DNA from: Algoriphagus sp. Y33
Lineage (GTDB): Bacteria; Bacteroidota; Bacteroidia; Cytophagales; Cyclobacteriaceae
Length of the DNA stretch: 64,000 nucleotides
Assembly: GCF_014838715.1 (NCBI RefSeq)
Contig: NZ_CP061947.1
Span: forward strand, 2,852,001-2,916,000
Direction of reading: 5' to 3'
Shown here: positions 45,538 to 54,791 of the stretch, piece after piece
Position numbering within the stretch: the stretch's first letter is position 1
How the letters are laid out: each line of letters begins with the position of its first letter
Notes under the pieces: generated by a model
Told to the model about the DNA's origin: nothing
The model's database searches: none
What the model saw: the letters and a program-made list of their open reading frames with translations, nothing else
Translations under genes and position numbers: made by a program

Positions 45538-46317
45538 TCAATATTCATATCTATAAATATAGTTTCCATAACACACATCAAATCCTGGGTCAATTCCAAA
45601 ATAGTAAGTTCTTTTCTCAATCAGTTTTTTATCATTGTAATCGTTCTCTTCTATGATATTTTCCCTATCTCGGATTTGAATCAATCTGTTTTGTGAATCA
45701 TAAGTATAGGTTTTCAAGTACATTAATCCTCCCACATTAGTTTCCTTTTTTTCTTCGATCAATAAATCGCCGGAATATGTATAATATGTAAAATGATGTT
45801 TCTCCCCACTTTTGGTATAATTAATCTTAGTTACGACTTTTCCATTCTTATATTCATAAGTATTGAAGCCTCCCCAACTTTCCCATTCTTTGACTAATTG
45901 GTTATTTTGATACTCTCTCGGAGCGTCACTTTCACTTTCATTAGATATTTGTCCATCAGCATTATAGTCCGTAAATTTGTATTTTATATTTATCAATTGG
46001 TTTAGCTCATTATAAATGTAACTCTTTTCTACCACTTGTAAATTTGTGACATAAGTCTCAAAAATCAACTGGTTATCAGAATTATAATCAAACGTTGTCT
46101 TATCTATAATTTCTCCATTATTGAATATAGTTTCTGCAATTAGATTGTTATTAGAATACTCATATGACACTTTTCTTAATGTATCGGCTGGGGCTCTTTG
46201 ACAAAACACAATCATAGCAGATGGATCATCAAGTATAGCTGTTTTTAACAAATCTTCATCTTTGTAACAGCCATTCATTAAAAGCAGAATCGTCAATAGA
46301 TAAACTAATTTTTTCAT
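45538..46317 (-). CDS. Lipoprotein with YD/RHS-like repeats
   Basis: This 259-residue protein has a lipoprotein signal (MKKLVYLLTILLLMNGC, lipobox Cys17) followed by a repetitive beta-rich body of short units such as YNSDNQLIFE, YNELNQLINI, YKNGKVVTKI, YTYDSQNRLIQI. These resemble YD/RHS-like or DUF4595-like repeats. It is probably on the periplasmic or outer surface. No partner genes are evident; it lies among degraded genes. Confidence 0.75.
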   Translation of the reverse strand: MKKLVYLLTILLLMNGCYKDEDLLKTAILDDPSAMIVFCQRAPADTLRKVSYEYSNNNLIAETIFNNGEIIDKTTFDYNSDNQLIFETYVTNLQVVEKSYIYNELNQLINIKYKFTDYNADGQISNESESDAPREYQNNQLVKEWESWGGFNTYEYKNGKVVTKINYTKSGEKHHFTYYTYSGDLLIEEKKETNVGGLMYLKTYTYDSQNRLIQIRDRENIIEENDYNDKKLIEKRTYYFGIDPGFDVCYGNYIYRYEY

Positions 46318-46456
46318 ATGATTTAGGTCTTATACAAATTCAATCATCAAGATGTAATTTCTTTATCAATGCTTGATGACAGTTTTAATTATCGTCAACG
46401 TGTTCGTGTATGGAAAGTTGCGTGTGTATGAGCGAGGATTTTCCTTCGGAAAACCC

Positions 46457-46756
46457 CTAGTTGTTAGCTGACGTTTTTATAATTTTCGTTTGCCTTTCAA
46501 ATAATGAAAGATAAAATATTACCAATCCTTGGTCGTCTATTTCAATGTCTGCTTGAAAGTCATTCGGTATGTTTTCGTATCTAAAATTTGTTTCTTCGTT
46601 CTTTCGATAGTTTTGCCTTACTGGCTTTACATAATCTTATAATATGTCTATATAAATTACATTGATTTCTTTTTCTTCTCCAATATTTAGTTGTAGACTA
46701 TTTATCGGCAGTGTGTTGGTAAACGGTGAAAGGGAAATATCAATAAAATCAAAGCC
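46457..46756 (-). pseudogene. Remnant of a putative glycolipid-binding (PF06475-like) protein
   Basis: Translation of the minus strand gives about 100 codons matching the C-terminal half of the putative glycolipid-binding family. Diagnostic text is GFDFIDISLSPFTNTLPI, then DYVKPVRQNYRKNEE, NIPNDFQADIEIDDQG and a final LSLFERQ. A TAA at 46637-46639 interrupts the frame between YIDIL and DYVKPV without any shift. The N-terminal half is missing: upstream of 46756 the text becomes unrelated and meets an inverted repeat at 46824. The natural stop is TAG at 46457. It is too degraded to work. Confidence 0.8.
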
Positions 46757-46823
46757 CCGAGCCTGGGTGAGTTTGTAACTTCGCCCAAATTTCAAGATCA
46801 ATTTCAAATTGAATGGGATAGAA

Positions 46824-46875
46824 AGGTGTAATTACAAATTACACCTAGCGGCCTCAACGCTTAGACTACGCTCAG
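46824..46875. repeat. Inverted repeat and first copy of a flanking direct repeat
   Basis: A perfect inverted repeat AGGTGTAATT-ACA-AATTACACCT covers 46824-46846. The text from TTACAAATTACACCTAGC to CTTAGACTACG (to about 46872) reappears, with changes, at about 47585-47622. The two copies bracket the deleted YhcG-type gene. Confidence 0.6.
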
Positions 46876-46960
46876 TGGGGGAGGAATACTTCATAAATTT
46901 CTCTCAACTCTGTAGAGACTTTTGAGTCCACACATTGTACACTTATCACCTGACTCTAAA

Positions 46961-47482
46961 TCAGGAAATTAATTCCTTCAACTTCTCTTTTGTTGGTAAA
47001 ACTGTTTGATATTTACTAGCAAAAATCTGCTCATTATTTTCGGGTAAAGTATATTGTACAATAGATTCATTCTTATTCTGACATAGAATTAACCCAATAG
47101 TCTTGTTTTCATCATCTATACGCATAAGCTTTAGGTAATGAGACCAGCTTAAGTTGAATTCGTCAGAAACCATCTGACCTTTTGAATATGTCAGATAAAA
47201 TGTCCGCATTTGCTTTAGGTTTGTAGCAGAAAACCCTTTCCCAAATTCTCGTGATAGCTTATCAGAAAGCTCAATGATCAAATTGCGCCCATACTTTGCT
47301 TTTTCTTCACCTTCCTGCTCTTGATTGACAATCAACTTACCAATTTCAAAATAGGTAACAACCATTGTGTGATTAACTGATTTAACCACAGCCTGTCTAG
47401 CTGCTTTAAGTAAGTCTGCAATTCTGTCATAGAAACTATCTGTATTTTTTATCAATTCATTCATAATATTCAAAGTATGCAC
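46961..47482 (-). pseudogene. YhcG-type (DUF1016) gene with internal in-frame deletion
   Basis: The 173-residue frame starts with a full DUF1016 N-terminal domain (MVVTYFEIGKLIVNQEQEG, FSATNLKQMRTFYL, NLSWSHYLKLMRID). It jumps directly to the extreme C-terminus of the family (DENKTIGLILCQNKNESIVQYTLPENNEQIFASKYQTVLPTKEKLKELI). The 170 or so residues between, including the PDDEXK nuclease core, are missing. The joint falls at LMRID/DENKT. Family members have about 340 residues. A stable DNA-binding or dominant-negative fragment is conceivable, but decay is the simpler reading. It is flanked by direct repeats. Confidence 0.85.
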
Positions 47483-47859
47483 TGCGCCTACATCTCTTGG
47501 CGTGGAGCTTTTAGAAGTTCCATCAATTCAAAATAAACGCTTTCGATTAACCACGAATTACTAATTCTAATAAATAAAAATGTACTTACAAATTACCTCT
47601 AGCTCAACGTCTTGACTACGATTCAAAGACTGGCGGATTATGCTTGTTCTAGATCTGGGCCGCCGTTCGTGTCGCCACGAACGGCCAAAGCTAATATTCC
47701 ATTGTATCGGTTTTTTTTTGCTGACCTTACGTTAATCCGCTTATCGAAAATGGCGATAAAGCACTAAACTGTCAATCAATCTGCTTTCGATATTTTTTCA
47801 TTATCTCATTATACATCTTCCAGATTGCTTCTCTCCTGCGTCATTCGCAATGACGAAAC
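47483..47859. repeat. Intergenic repeats including a perfect 10-bp hairpin
   Basis: The second copy of the flanking repeat lies at about 47585-47622. A perfect hairpin is at 47662-47685 (GCCGTTCGTG, loop TCGC, CACGAACGGC), followed by CAAAGCT. An AGATTGCTTC...CGCAATGACG repeat is at 47822-47857, directly before the end of the PorU2 gene. No gene is supported in the 377 bp. Confidence 0.8.
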
Positions 47860-50800
47860 CTACCTCAGCAAATACATCTTCCCATAGCCCTTCTTGAAAG
47901 CCTTATCTCCCGCTGTCGGTCTATGCTCCATAAACTGCCCATTTTTCCGCACCATCACCCGATAAATATACACACCGTTTGCCAGCTGATCTCCAAATTC
48001 ATCCTTGCCGTCCCAAGCATATTCGGTCAGGTTATTGCCAATGCGGATCGGCCCCAGCTCATTCTGCAAGATCTCACGAACCACTTTTCCGGTCACGGTC
48101 ATAATCTGAATCTTGATCTCATCGGGCACTTCCATTCCCGTCACCGTAAAGACAAACCGAACAGAAGTACTGAATGGATTGGGATAGGGATAGAAATTGG
48201 TGATCTGGGATTCATTGATCACTTCAAACGTAATCTCATAGGGTTCGGAAGAATCTTCATTTGCTATGCGAAGGGTGTAAATCCCATCTTCCAATGGTCC
48301 TGGAATCAGCGAAACCTTGAAATCCTCTTCTTCCGAAGCCGGTGTCCAAGTCAGGTTTGGATTGGAGAAACTCACCCGCTTGAGGTCGCAGGCCTCACAG
48401 TTTTGCTTGAGATATAGATCCAACCCAACTGTATCTTTTTTGTAAATTAAGGTTTGCTCATTTTTCAAAAGAGCGGTAATCTGCACATTCGGGGAGACAA
48501 TATCCCCGTCCATAATGTAAATCCCATCAAAATTCACATCGAGCAGTGCGGTAGAATTATCTCCCTCCACAATGAAGTATGAGCCCATATCCACCTGGTT
48601 ATTTCGGAACGTCTGCTCACGCTGAATTCTGGGATTGGCAAAAATCTCCAACCTATTCTCCCCTGCTTTCCCGATGGAATTGAATTCTATCGTAAAGTCA
48701 AATGCCTCACCTGCTTTCAATGCAGGGAATTTCTTGGAAAACTCTTCCACTTTCTTGCTCGTCAGATTGGTCATTTTCCAATCCACCTGTATTGAATCCG
48801 AAAAGTTGTATTTCGAAATATTCTTGAACTGCAAATCCAAGAGTCCCGGCTCCCCTTCTCTGAGATTGACCTGATCTTTGGCAGATTTCAAGAGTAAAAC
48901 TCCCTCAGGTACCCCAATATAATTCACCTGCCACTTGTCCAGCTGAGCCGGTGCCGTGGACTCAGGATCATCCATGCTGTAGCGCAGTTTCAGGTAAGGA
49001 TAGGTCTCTGTACTGATAAATGAGAGATCCATTTGCTGATCAAAGGTATTCCCGATCAGCAGCTCTTCTTCACCATTTCCCTTCACACCGATGATATCAA
49101 AATAAGTCCTCTCTTCCTCATTGATCCAGCTTCTGGAGTTGACGTTCTGAAAAAATCGCTCCCAAGAAGATGCCGGCCCTACTCTTGGTGTCAGAATCAT
49201 TCCGGAAGTCAGGTAGCCTGCAAGTCCGGTATCAAATGAAAGGGTCTGTTGGGATGAAGGCACTTCCATATTCTTGTCCCCCACGATTTCTATCGCCTCT
49301 CCGGGACGCATGCCTTTTCGGCCATACAAGATGTAGGGGTCACCTGTTTTCAAAGCTCTAAGCGTGGCTTCACTTGCTCCGAATTCTTTTAGTTTCTCAA
49401 TAGCGACATCAGGCCAGGCTTCAAAGGTGACATTGCCCACGGAAAAAATCACCACATAATCCCCCGATTTCACATTGTTTACATAATCCACCAACATAGT
49501 CTGTCCGGGTGAGGTGATCCAGGAATTCTGAATACTCTGTATCATCTGTGGAACCCGACCACAAGTCCGGGAATCCAAAATATCAAAACCGGGTACGGGA
49601 ATCGCCAAATAAGGCATCAGGCTCTTTTGCTCAAAAGCAACCAAACCCAAGGAACCATTTGGACACAATCGACTATTGGCATTGTTTACATTATCTATGA
49701 TCTGGGGAATCTGATTCAAATAGAACTGTGTGTTGCGAAAAGAAAGACTGTCTACTCCCGCACCTACCGTGAACACGTCGATATTTGCTTGCTGATCCAC
49801 ATATTTCCAGCTTCTGTCCGATTCCCTGAACTCTAAATTCATCAATTGGTTCTCATCTAGCTGATAGGTACTGCGCTGTGTCCAGCCTTCAGCACCCGAA
49901 GGAATGTAGGAAAAGCTGGAGTTCGTCCAAGCATCAGATTCACCGGGTTTGGCTTCCTGAAATTTTGATCTCCAATAGAACGTAGTGCTATCCGGGAAAA
50001 CAGTTAGCGGCAAAGGCATCTCTGCCAAACCGCGGGTGGTGACACGAACTTCCTTACGATAGGCTGAATTGAAACTTGACGCAGTGTCGAGCTGGATAAT
50101 GACAGTGCGGTCTTCAGTGGTTTTCCCGGGAATCTGGGTGATCAGCTTTGTCTCCGTTCCATTGACTATACCATACTCCAACGGATAGAGATTCAATGTT
50201 CCGCTAAGAGGAATAAACTTCGTATAAGAGACAGAATTATTAGCAAAAGTCATTTCTCCGACTTCCATTTTAGCATTGATTTCTATGGTAAATGTATTTT
50301 CGCCGGCAGCATTCCGTCCGGTATTCGGAATGGTAAAAAACAAAGAATCTATTCTGGCTATATAAGGAATTTTAATTGGAGGAAATGCTTCAGCCGACCC
50401 ATCAGGCAATTTTCTAGTGACTTTATATGCTATGGAATCGGTATCCACTCTTCCTATATTCCTCAGCACAAAGCTCAATTTCAAGCTATCCGAAAGTACC
50501 GACAAAGGTAGTTCATCAAAGCTGTCTACCGACACCTCATCCAACTTGATGGCATAGTCAGCTTTGTCAGCCGGAAAAATCCGAAGTCCGGGATCACCGT
50601 AGTTGATCATCTGCTCCATATGGGAGTAAGACAGCGGAGTAATTCCGTAATTCTCTATGTAATCTTCCTCTGCTTTCTGCTTCACCTCACCCAGCGTGCG
50701 ATAGATCAATGTACTGTCCCCAAAAGCATTTTTGTAAAACATATCAGAATAGCGTCGCAGATAGACATCCACACCGATAGCCGAATTTGCCATTACTGAA

Positions 50801-52881
50801 GCAGCACCTTTATCAGGGGTGATCACCCAGTCCTCGCCCTGGGTATAGCTGTTGCCAAAGGCACTCCCATAGTCGCACCCATTAAATAACATCACGGGAT
50901 ACTTCCCTTTATTCTGATAATTCAACGTAGGATCAGAGGCAAAACCGATTTCTATATCAATGACCGTCGGCGCTCCATGCCCAAAGAAAGTGAGCATAGA
51001 CCTCCCTTCATTCAAATCCCCCGTGATATCTATGACTTCCACAGTGGAATTTGATCGCTTTCTATACGTAGTCACTTTTCCTCCCAAATAAAGCCCTTCT
51101 GCAGTGGTCTTAAAACCATTCAAAAAATTATAGTATCTATCCAGTTCAAATTCCGACACGCCACCGCTAAGATGGATCAATTCTTTCTGCCAGGAATCAG
51201 AAATCCCGACGGCATCCTTTTCAATAGCCTTACTTAGATAATTTGCCAAATGTTGGGCATTTCTTGCCGGAATTCTACCTACAGCTAGTGCCGGAGTCAA
51301 TGGTTTGAAAGGATCAAGACCAATAGTATAACTATTGTCAGAAAAGGGAAATCCACCTGCTGGAATCAAATCCCTAAAGCCAAATGCTGAAGGATTATTT
51401 CTGTAGAAATAAGTCACCCCACCGGCACGGGCGGTAGAATACATCGCCAGTGATCTACCCGCAAAAAGCATGTGTGTGGGCTTATGAGCAGGATAATACG
51501 CTCTCAAAAACTCATAAATAGCTAAAGGAGAATATTCTCCATAAGCAAACTGATTGTATAAATCCTCCACCTTCACCGTCAAGGTATCGAACCCACCCCC
51601 TGCCGGTGAAGCCCTATGCTGGGCATAGGCTTTCAGGGGATTGTCAAATTGGTTGGTAGGCTGCTCCAGCACATGATGGCCTACCAAGATATAACTGGCA
51701 GGCTGAGCAAGGTAGTTTCTGAATCTTACCGGTTCCAAGGCTGATACCCAAGTGACGGTTTCCTCATTTTGAACCCATATCTTACTGGAATCATTGGGCA
51801 CTGCGGCCCTAAACGAAAGTGCCTCACCGCTTTCCGTCAATTGTACTTTCGTGGGGTTATCCCAATCAGAAATTTCCAATGCGGAATAGGTACCTGAAAG
51901 CTGGGAAAGCTGAATCCGCCCAATTCCGGCAGGAGAAATAAAAAGCTCTGAAGCAAAATCACCTGAGCGCACATTGTTTTGAAAGGTGATTTTGGCAAAA
52001 GCCACCGACACATTATCCACTGACTCTGATCCGGCTGACTCGAAGGAAAGAACAATGCTTCCGTCAGGATTGAAATCAGACATTGCCAGATTCAGGGACT
52101 GTTGGGGATATTCATATCCTGAAAAATTTATCGTCCCTAAAAGCCGCTTGGTGGTTGAGGTCGGTCCGGCATATATCCTCGTAGCATGTGCGCTTGCGGA
52201 TCTGCCTACCAAGCCAAACTCTAATTTTGCCGTACCGCCGGCCGCTACTGCACCTAATTGATCCATCGTAAGCTGTCGGGTATTTCCCTTAGTGATTACG
52301 GTCGACATCCAGCCCTGCCCCTGATCAAACTTGGACAGCCTAAAATCAAAGGCATATCCTACCCCAAGCGAATATTGCTCACCCAGTGCCAGTAATCTCT
52401 CCGAAGAATATCCGGTTGCCAGTGGCAAAGCTGCCTCAGGTGCAGCCAGTAGATTCATTCGCCTTCCGCTCTGACCCGTAGTCACGGTTAGGAAAAAAGC
52501 CGTGGTGTCGGAAGTAGTATTAAAGTACGGATTTGGAATCGCGTCAAAATCGTAATAGAGTAATTTATCCAATGTCCCATCATTTCTCTTTCCAAAGAAT
52601 TCGATGTAATCTTCTCCATCAAATTTTCCGTCATTTTCTCCTTCAATATGGATAGCGACCTCTTTCCCCCGGTGATAAAGTCGAATATCTCTAGGATCCA
52701 ACCCATTCAGATTGATACCGGAACCGCTCAATGCAACTGCTGAAACCCGGTGAATTCCATCCGATGCTGTGGGGATTTTATAATAGGTCTGGCCGTAGGT
52801 GTACCACACCGGCTGCTGTGCTTGAATGCTTGCAGTAAGGCTAAAAAATGTCAGTAAAACGAAGAGTAGTCTTTTTATCAT
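47860..52881 (-). CDS. porU2: PorU2-like C25 family cysteine peptidase (type IX secretion)
   Basis: This very large (1673-residue) secreted protein has a signal peptide (1-21) and a gingipain-type C25 peptidase domain. The expected catalytic pair is His635 in FFGHGAPTV and Cys669 in LFNGCDYGS. Long beta-rich regions follow, and then a C-terminal FlgD-like/gliding-type domain (FYPYPNPFSTSVRF, YAWDGKDEFGDQLANGVYIYRV). This is the arrangement of the putative sortase PorU2 of Cytophagales, which is longer than PorU. It overlaps the PorV2-like gene by 4 nt (ATGA), so the two are made together. Processing of type IX cargo at the outer membrane is inferred from the family. Confidence 0.88.
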   Translation of the reverse strand: MIKRLLFVLLTFFSLTASIQAQQPVWYTYGQTYYKIPTASDGIHRVSAVALSGSGINLNGLDPRDIRLYHRGKEVAIHIEGENDGKFDGEDYIEFFGKRNDGTLDKLLYYDFDAIPNPYFNTTSDTTAFFLTVTTGQSGRRMNLLAAPEAALPLATGYSSERLLALGEQYSLGVGYAFDFRLSKFDQGQGWMSTVITKGNTRQLTMDQLGAVAAGGTAKLEFGLVGRSASAHATRIYAGPTSTTKRLLGTINFSGYEYPQQSLNLAMSDFNPDGSIVLSFESAGSESVDNVSVAFAKITFQNNVRSGDFASELFISPAGIGRIQLSQLSGTYSALEISDWDNPTKVQLTESGEALSFRAAVPNDSSKIWVQNEETVTWVSALEPVRFRNYLAQPASYILVGHHVLEQPTNQFDNPLKAYAQHRASPAGGGFDTLTVKVEDLYNQFAYGEYSPLAIYEFLRAYYPAHKPTHMLFAGRSLAMYSTARAGGVTYFYRNNPSAFGFRDLIPAGGFPFSDNSYTIGLDPFKPLTPALAVGRIPARNAQHLANYLSKAIEKDAVGISDSWQKELIHLSGGVSEFELDRYYNFLNGFKTTAEGLYLGGKVTTYRKRSNSTVEVIDITGDLNEGRSMLTFFGHGAPTVIDIEIGFASDPTLNYQNKGKYPVMLFNGCDYGSAFGNSYTQGEDWVITPDKGAASVMANSAIGVDVYLRRYSDMFYKNAFGDSTLIYRTLGEVKQKAEEDYIENYGITPLSYSHMEQMINYGDPGLRIFPADKADYAIKLDEVSVDSFDELPLSVLSDSLKLSFVLRNIGRVDTDSIAYKVTRKLPDGSAEAFPPIKIPYIARIDSLFFTIPNTGRNAAGENTFTIEINAKMEVGEMTFANNSVSYTKFIPLSGTLNLYPLEYGIVNGTETKLITQIPGKTTEDRTVIIQLDTASSFNSAYRKEVRVTTRGLAEMPLPLTVFPDSTTFYWRSKFQEAKPGESDAWTNSSFSYIPSGAEGWTQRSTYQLDENQLMNLEFRESDRSWKYVDQQANIDVFTVGAGVDSLSFRNTQFYLNQIPQIIDNVNNANSRLCPNGSLGLVAFEQKSLMPYLAIPVPGFDILDSRTCGRVPQMIQSIQNSWITSPGQTMLVDYVNNVKSGDYVVIFSVGNVTFEAWPDVAIEKLKEFGASEATLRALKTGDPYILYGRKGMRPGEAIEIVGDKNMEVPSSQQTLSFDTGLAGYLTSGMILTPRVGPASSWERFFQNVNSRSWINEEERTYFDIIGVKGNGEEELLIGNTFDQQMDLSFISTETYPYLKLRYSMDDPESTAPAQLDKWQVNYIGVPEGVLLLKSAKDQVNLREGEPGLLDLQFKNISKYNFSDSIQVDWKMTNLTSKKVEEFSKKFPALKAGEAFDFTIEFNSIGKAGENRLEIFANPRIQREQTFRNNQVDMGSYFIVEGDNSTALLDVNFDGIYIMDGDIVSPNVQITALLKNEQTLIYKKDTVGLDLYLKQNCEACDLKRVSFSNPNLTWTPASEEEDFKVSLIPGPLEDGIYTLRIANEDSSEPYEITFEVINESQITNFYPYPNPFSTSVRFVFTVTGMEVPDEIKIQIMTVTGKVVREILQNELGPIRIGNNLTEYAWDGKDEFGDQLANGVYIYRVMVRKNGQFMEHRPTAGDKAFKKGYGKMYLLR

Positions 52882-54011
52882 CTGTCTGCCCAGCCTTTAA
52901 ATTTCCTAAACTCAGGATCCAATTTCTCCAAACTAACTTTCACACTAAACACATGCGAGTAAGGAGTTTCTGATACATTTCCTATATCCGAAAGTGCGTA
53001 ATCAATTTGAAACCGATCACTCAAGAAAACCCCGATCCCCATACTTGGCTGCACATTCAGGCTTTCACTTCCCTGAAAATCCTTAATGTACTGGAAGTTT
53101 CCGATACCGGCGCGTAGAAATGCCATATTCTGAAATCCCGCTTCCACTCCAAAACGCGGATCAACACTGAGCAATGAAGTACTTATCACCGTATTTCTTT
53201 GCCCGTCAAAGGTCATATCCAGATCCATTGAAGTCAGCAAACTAAACTGCTTTCCAAGTGGCCATCTATAAGTCACACTGGATATAGCGCGCGGTAAGGT
53301 CAGTTCTAGAGAATTTACAGGAATTTCATTATCCGTCTGGGCATATATCTCCCTGACCAACTCCGCATCATGTGACCAGGCATTGAACGTAGTGGTAATA
53401 TCACGCACCATCAGTCCCAGGGTCAGCCTGTCCTTTATGTAAATCCCCCCCACATCCAATCCAAAGCCCCAAGCCTGTGCAAATTTGCCTACATTCCTGT
53501 GGATGACCTTCGCATTCATGCCCACTTTGAATTTGTCCGACAGTGCTCTGGCATAGCTGAGAAGCATGGCATAATCGGCAGCGTTGAAAAACTGGATGTT
53601 GTTGTAATTCAATGCACCATTGGCATCGTAAAGAAATCGTGTATCGGGAATATCATCTACGCCAAACCGGATCAGGGACACAGCGACCTGACTTTGGTCT
53701 TTGACCGGTGAGGAAAACCCCAAGTAATCGTACTGAGCCACTCCTGCAAAATACTCCGAATGCATCAGGCTGAACTCATAGGTATGCTGAATTCCAATAA
53801 GCGCAGCGGGATTCCAATAAGCAGCCGTTACATCCCGGACCGCTGACACTTGAGCTCCACCCATTCCCAAAGCCCTTGCCCCCACCCCTATGCTTAGAAA
53901 TTCATTGGAATATTTGGGAGCCAAATCCTGGGCAAGCAGCTTAGCATGACCTGTCCATATTGACAGCACTATTACACAGAAAAAAAAATGAACCCGTATG
54001 CTATATTTCAC
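52878..54011 (-). CDS. porV2: PorV2-like outer-membrane beta-barrel (type IX sorting)
   Basis: This 377-residue protein has a signal peptide (1-28) and the PorV/PorQ pattern SNEFLSIGVGARALGMGGAQVSAVRDVTAAYWNPAAL (about 35-71), followed by a FadL-like barrel. PorV shuttles type IX cargo to the PorU sortase. Direct coupling to the PorU2-like gene supports a dedicated PorU2-PorV2 pair. The upstream region (54012-54368) is shared with the divergent PadR gene. Confidence 0.85.
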   Translation of the reverse strand: MKYSIRVHFFFCVIVLSIWTGHAKLLAQDLAPKYSNEFLSIGVGARALGMGGAQVSAVRDVTAAYWNPAALIGIQHTYEFSLMHSEYFAGVAQYDYLGFSSPVKDQSQVAVSLIRFGVDDIPDTRFLYDANGALNYNNIQFFNAADYAMLLSYARALSDKFKVGMNAKVIHRNVGKFAQAWGFGLDVGGIYIKDRLTLGLMVRDITTTFNAWSHDAELVREIYAQTDNEIPVNSLELTLPRAISSVTYRWPLGKQFSLLTSMDLDMTFDGQRNTVISTSLLSVDPRFGVEAGFQNMAFLRAGIGNFQYIKDFQGSESLNVQPSMGIGVFLSDRFQIDYALSDIGNVSETPYSHVFSVKVSLEKLDPEFRKFKGWADR

Positions 54012-54368
54012 AATCCAAAATAACCTATTTTCTCTATCCTATTTTAATTCAAGCCAGAATTCCTCTTAAACTATTAACCCCCTGTCCGAACCCGTACATA
54101 AATATGTTCAAAAATTTAACATTTAATTAAAAATGGAAACGCACTTTGTTTCCCTTACATTTTTTTCCCTTTGTGATCAAAAAATACAAATCATCGAATC
54201 AAGCCAATCAGTAGGTCTTTTGCCTGCATATTATTATACCTACTACCTGCTTATGGCAAGGAATTAGGTTATACAAGGTAGCTTGGAAAAGATTGGTATA
54301 ATTTTTCTCTACAAAGAAGAGACGGGAATAGGAATTCTCTCAACTATTGACACATAATCACCTAACAA
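54012..54368. promoter_or_regulatory. Divergent promoter region PorV2 / PadR
   Basis: This 357-bp AT-rich gap lies between divergent genes and should hold both promoters. I could not find a clear match to the Bacteroidota TTTG/TAnnTTTG promoter, and there are no members of the repeat families here. Confidence 0.45.
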
Positions 54369-54698
54369 ATGAATGTCGCCAACACACAGATTCAAATGCG
54401 CAAAGGACTCTTGGAGTTTTGCGTGTTGCATATTATCTCCAGAGGCGAGGTTTATACTTCAGACCTGATCGAAGAGCTTACCCAAGCTCAAATGATCGTA
54501 GTGGAAGGCACGCTCTACCCACTTCTCAATAGACTGAAGTCTGCCTCATTGGTGGAATATCGCTGGGTAGAATCCGAATCCGGCCCACCGAGGAAATACT
54601 ACTCCATCACGGAAGAGGGAAAAGCCTTTCTGGACACGCTTTCCCGCACTTGGGACTCGCTAGTCAATTCCACCCTTCTCATCACCTCAAAGAATTGA
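54369..54698 (+). CDS. PadR family transcriptional regulator
   Basis: This 109-residue winged-helix protein has typical PadR text: MRKGLLEFCVLHIISRGEVYTSDLIEEL, EGTLYPLLNRLKSASLVEYRW, GPPRKYYSITEEGKAFL. It lies directly upstream of the PspC-domain gene, a conserved arrangement in Bacteroidota, and probably represses this pair in response to envelope conditions. The inducing signal is unknown. Confidence 0.93.
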   Translation: MNVANTQIQMRKGLLEFCVLHIISRGEVYTSDLIEELTQAQMIVVEGTLYPLLNRLKSASLVEYRWVESESGPPRKYYSITEEGKAFLDTLSRTWDSLVNSTLLITSKN

Positions 54699-54791
54699 TC
54701 ATGAAATCGAGCATATTGCAGGCAACACACGGAGGAATGATTATCCGTTATGCGAGATTCCATGTGGTCTATGAAAAAAAATGTTAAACAC

